Assembly: GCA_943735955.1 (NCBI GenBank)
Contig: OX030966.1
Location: 3,623,976 to 3,687,975, forward strand
DNA from: Piscicola geometra
Lineage: Eukaryota > Annelida > Clitellata > Hirudinida > Piscicolidae
Direction of reading: 5' to 3'
Length of the DNA stretch: 64,000 nt
This document shows positions 60,327-64,000 of the stretch, piece after piece. How positions within the stretch are numbered: position 1 is the stretch's first letter; every line of letters begins with the position of its first letter. The notes below the pieces were generated by a model. That model had not been told where the DNA came from. It saw only the letters and a program-made list of their open reading frames with translations, and ran no database searches. The position numbers and the translations under genes are program-made.

Positions 60327-60431
60327 ACGAGTCTAGAAAGATATTACAGGTGGGTTGGTTGGTTATTGGAAGAAAGATGAGCACAGTGGATGGATTAGGT
60401 GAAAGTTCAAGTGCTGAACCGTTGCTGAATG

Positions 60432-60550
60432 CGTGCCTGGATGCATGCCTGCTGAATGCATGCTGAATGCTTGAGTGAATGCATGAGTGAATGCATGAGT
60501 GAATGCATGAGTGAATGCATGAGTGAATGAATGAGTGAATGCACGAATGC
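60432..60550 (+). repeat. 12-bp GAATGCATGAGT array
   Basis: About nine units of GAATGCATGAGT, with CTGAATGC variants at the 5' end. Confidence 0.88.
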
Positions 60551-60837
60551 ATGCCTGCCGAATGCTTGTCATGGAAACAATGGAATGCTTAAAAGTGAAG
60601 CAGGATGGCTTCGTATGAGCTTGGAGGGCTAATAAAAATCGAATGATAAACAACAAACAATAATAATAATAATAATAAATAACAAACATAATAATAATAA
60701 ACAAAAATAATAAAAAGCATAATAATATTAAAAACACAAAAATACAATAACATTAACAACAATAAAAATAATAATAACTAGGATGAAGTTAATACGAGTG
60801 ATGAGAATGCATTCAAAGAAAGGAAGAGAGTGGGAGA

Positions 60838-61275
60838 TGGCAGTGCAGTGGCAGTGCAGTGGTGGAAGTGCAGTGGTGGCAGTGCAGTGGTGGCAGTGCA
60901 GTGGTGGAAGTGCAGTGGTGGCAGTGCAGTGGTGGCAGTGCAGGGGTGGCAGTGCAGTGGTGGCAGTGCAGTGGTGGCAGTGCAGTGGTGGCAGTGCAGT
61001 GGTGGCAGTGCAGTGGTGGCAGTGCAGTGGTGGCAGTGCAGTGGTGGCAGTGCAGTGGTGGCAGTGCAGTGGTGGCAGTGCAGTGGTGGAAGTGCAGTGG
61101 TGGCAGTGCAGGGGTGGCAGTGCAGTGGTGGCAGTGCAGTGGTGGCAGTGCAGGGGTGGCAGTGCAGTGGTGGTGGCAGTGCAGTGGTGGCAGTGCAGGG
61201 GTGGCAGTGCAGTGGTGGTGGCAGTGCAGGGGTGGCAGTGCAGGGGTGGCAGTGCAGTGGTGGCAGTGCAGTGGT
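60838..61275 (+). repeat. 14-bp GCAGTGCAGTGGTG minisatellite
   Basis: About 30 copies with GGGG or AAG variants. Its translations on both strands are spurious. Confidence 0.97.
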
Positions 61276-61372
61276 TGTGTCTGCATGGATGCTGCCTCAT
61301 ACGTGCTATCATACCTGCACACACCGACTTCATATTCTCCCATGGAATTCCCATTCCACTGCATCACCTCCA

Positions 61373-61960
61373 ACATCTCCTCCTAAATCTCCTCCCACAT
61401 CACCTCCCACATCTCCTCCCACATCACCTCCCACATCTCCTCCCACATCACCTCCCACATCACCTCCCACATCACCTCCCACATCACCTCCCACATCTCC
61501 TCCCACATCTCCTCCCACATCACCTCCCACATCACCTCCCACATCTCCTCCCACATCACCTCCCACATCTCCTCCCACATCTCCTCCCACATCTCCTCCC
61601 ACATCTCCTCCCACATCTCCTCCCACATCACCTCCCACATCTCCTCCCACATCACCTCCCACATCTCCTCCCACATCTCCTCCCACATCTCCTCCCACAT
61701 CTCCTCCCACATCTCCTCCCACATCACCTCCCACATCTCCTCCCACATCTCCTCCCACATCTCCTCCCACATCTCCTCCCACATCTCCTCCCACATCACC
61801 TCCCACATCTCCTCCCACATCACCTCCCACATCTCCTCCCACATCTCCTCCCACATCTCCTCCCACATCTCCTCCCACATCACCTCCCACATCACCTCCC
61901 ACATCTCCTCCCACATCACCTCCCACATCTCCTCCCACATCACCTCCCACATCTCTTCAA
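61373..61960 (+). repeat. 12-bp CTCCCACATCTC / CTCCCACATCAC minisatellite, about 49 copies
   Basis: Strict 12-bp period. Two alleles of one position (T or A in ATCTCC/ATCACC) alternate in an irregular, code-like order along the array. The array is open in several frames on both strands. Confidence 0.97.
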
Positions 61961-62174
61961 TACGACATCTGCTCTATGCCGAAGGAAAGTCTCACAAACA
62001 CCATTTTGTGCGCGATGCAGTTAAACTAGATAGACAACGATGCTGGGAGTCGAAGCTACGACTTTCGGATCAATAAAACATTTGAAGAATCAAACGTCAT
62101 GGAGTGACCAAAGTGCTGGAATATAAAAAGAATGGAAGCTTGAAATGACGCAAGCAGATGCAACTAAAATAAAT

Positions 62175-62505
62175 AATTTGTTGTATAAACAAAAACAACT
62201 TTAAATAGTTTTATAAACAAAAACAACAACTCTAAATAGTTCTATAAACATAAACAACAACTCTAAATAGTTATATAAACAAAAACAACAATTCTAAATA
62301 GTTTTATAAACAAAAACAACAACTCTAAATAGTTTTATAAACAAAAAAACAACTCTGAATAGTTTTATAAACAAAAACAACAACTCTAAATAGTTTTATA
62401 AACAAAAACAACAACTCTATATAGTTTTATAAACAAAAACAACAACTCTAAATAGTTTTATAAACAAAAACAACAACTCTAAACAGTTTTATAAACAAAA
62501 ACAAA
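62175..62505 (+). repeat. 31-bp AT-rich array (AACTCTAAATAGTTTTATAA)
   Basis: About 10-11 copies of a 31-bp unit ending ACAAAAACAAC, with small indels. Confidence 0.96.
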
Positions 62506-62701
62506 AAGCGTAGTTGAATTAGAAAAAGGATGAAATGGACTGACAATTCAAATGACCTGCTAGGCCTTCAACAGCACAAAACACAACAAGAATAGTGATG
62601 ATGATGATGGTGGTGGTGGTGATGATGATGATGGTGTTGTGGAGGGCATAACCACATCGACCTTCAAGTGAGATGACTGTTTGTTGTTATCCTGATCAAC
62701 T

Positions 62702-64000
62702 GTGGTGTGGTGTGGTGGAGAAGTGGGTTGGTGAAAGACTGGATTGGTGGAGAGGTGGGATGGTGGTGTGGTGGGTTGGTGGAGTACTGGGTTGGTGGAG
62801 TACTGGGTTGGTGGAGTACTGGGTTGGTGGAGTACTAGGTTGGTGGAGTACTGGGTTGGTGGAGTACTGGGTTGGTGGAGTACTGGGTTGGTGGAGTACT
62901 GGGTTGGTGGAGTACTGGGTTGGTGGAGTACTAGGTTGGTGGAGTACTAGGTTGGTGGAGTACTGGGATGGTGGAGTACTGGGTTGGTGGAGTACTGGGA
63001 TGGTGGAGTACTGGGTTGGTGGAGTACTGGGTTGGTGGAGTACTGGGTTGGTGGAGTACTGGGTTGGTGGAGTACTGGGTTGGTGGAGAGGTGGGGTAGT
63101 GGGATGGTGGAGTAGTGGGTTGGTGGAGTACTGGGTTGGTGGAGTGGTTGATTGGTGGAGTAGTGGGATGGTGGAGTACTGGGTTGGTGGAGTACTGGGA
63201 TGGTGGAGTACTGGGTTGGTGGAGTACTGGGTTGGTGGAGTACTGGGTTGGTGGAGTACTGGGTTGGTGGAGTACTGGGATGGTGGAGTACTGGGTTGGT
63301 GGAGTACTGGGTTGGTGGAGTACTGGGTTGGTGGAGTACTGGGATGGTGGAGTACTGGGTTGGTGGAGTACTGGGTTGGTGGAGTACTGGGTTGGTGGAG
63401 TACTGGGTTGGTGGAGTACTGGGTTGGTGGAGTACTGGGTTGGTGGAGTACTGGGTTGGTGGAGTGGTTGATTGGTGGAGTAGTGGGATGGTGGAGTAGT
63501 GGGATGGTGGAGTACTGGGTTGGTGGAGTACTGGGATGGTGGAGTACTGGGTTGGTGGAGTACTGGGATGGTGGAGTACTGGGTTATGGAGTACTGGGTT
63601 GGTGGAGTACTGGGTTGGTGGAGTACTGGGATGGTGGAGTACTGGGTTGGTGGAGTACTGGGTTGGTGGAGTACTGGGATGGTGGAGTACTGGGTTGGTG
63701 GAGTACTGGGTTGGTGGAGTACTGGGATGGTGGAGTACTGGGATGATGGAGTACTGGGTTGGTGGAGTACTGGGTTGGTGGAGTACTGGGTTGGTGGAGT
63801 ACTGGGTTGGTGGAGTACTGGGTTGGTGGAGTGGTTGATTGGTGGAGTAGTGGGATGGTGGAGTAGTGGGATGGTGGAGTACTGGGTTGGTGGAGTACTG
63901 GGTTGGTGGAGTACTGGGATGGTGGAGTACTGGGTTGGTGGAGTACTGGGTTGGTGGAGTACTGGGTTGGTGGAGTACTGGGTTGGTGGAGTACTGGGTT
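62702..64000 (+). repeat. 16-bp GGGTTGGTGGAGTACT minisatellite, runs off window end
   Basis: About 78 copies. Variants: GGGATGG, ACTAGG, and a longer block GTGGTTGATTGGTGGAGTAG that recurs at about 63150, 63464 and 63830. The recurring block marks higher-order repeats of about 310-370 bp. Confidence 0.97.

Noticed and set aside
62175..62505. CRISPR-like regular array (31-bp units)
   Set aside because: Units are contiguous with no unique spacers, and the context is an animal genome.
60728..63838. ORFs of 200-413 aa over the 14-, 12- and 16-bp arrays
   Set aside because: Repeat translations with no non-repeat domain; no splice structure or homology supports a gene.

Overview
This is a eukaryotic, almost certainly metazoan, nuclear window. 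It holds six intron-rich genes whose products I recognise. They include a tektin (ciliary doublet microtubules), a stathmin, a kinesin-3 with an FHA domain, a KY/hillarin cytoskeletal protein, a cytosolic HSP70 and a lysosomal palmitoyl-protein thioesterase. The KY/hillarin gene, tektin-2 and LINE/hAT/tRNA-SINE debris suggest an invertebrate animal with ciliated cells, but I cannot name the phylum. No bacterial, organellar or viral genes were seen.

Layout: <2-5759 (+) 3' part of a KY/hillarin-like gene; 6512-10329 (-) stathmin; 10875-17191 (+) tektin-2 (5' end unresolved); 17733-22376 (-) HSP70, ending in EEVD; 22627-28086 (+) PPT1-like thioesterase; 28900-33360 transposon-rich interval (a hAT transposase split by a LINE, then a tRNA-derived SINE); 33368-49241 (+), possibly to 53495, a KIF28/KLP-6-like kinesin-3; 54-64 kb gene-poor with LINE remnants, a MITE-like element and four large minisatellites, the last running off the end. 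Neighbours alternate: KY/stathmin and tektin/HSP70 are convergent, stathmin/tektin and HSP70/PPT1 are divergent. HSP70 and PPT1 start codons are only 250 bp apart.

Exon structures were built by joining translated blocks whose splice phases agree and whose protein matches the family. HSP70 comes to 641 aa, PPT1 to 292 aa, stathmin to 249 aa, and the kinesin to 1004 codons before its uncertain 3' end.

The most unusual feature is intron architecture. Most introns are filled with micro- or minisatellites (3-32 bp units). Many of these arrays begin within a few bases of the 5' splice site, are G/purine-rich on the sense strand of whichever gene they sit in, and in some cases repeat the donor motif itself. 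Several introns also carry a C-rich array next to the acceptor that can base-pair with the donor-side array. Other points of interest: three apparent GC-AG introns, a 15-nt and a 17-nt microexon, an Asp-to-Glu change at the catalytic acid of PPT1, a possible CaaX end on the kinesin, a SINE sharing its 3' tail with a resident LINE, and a 2A-like NPGP motif in a LINE remnant.
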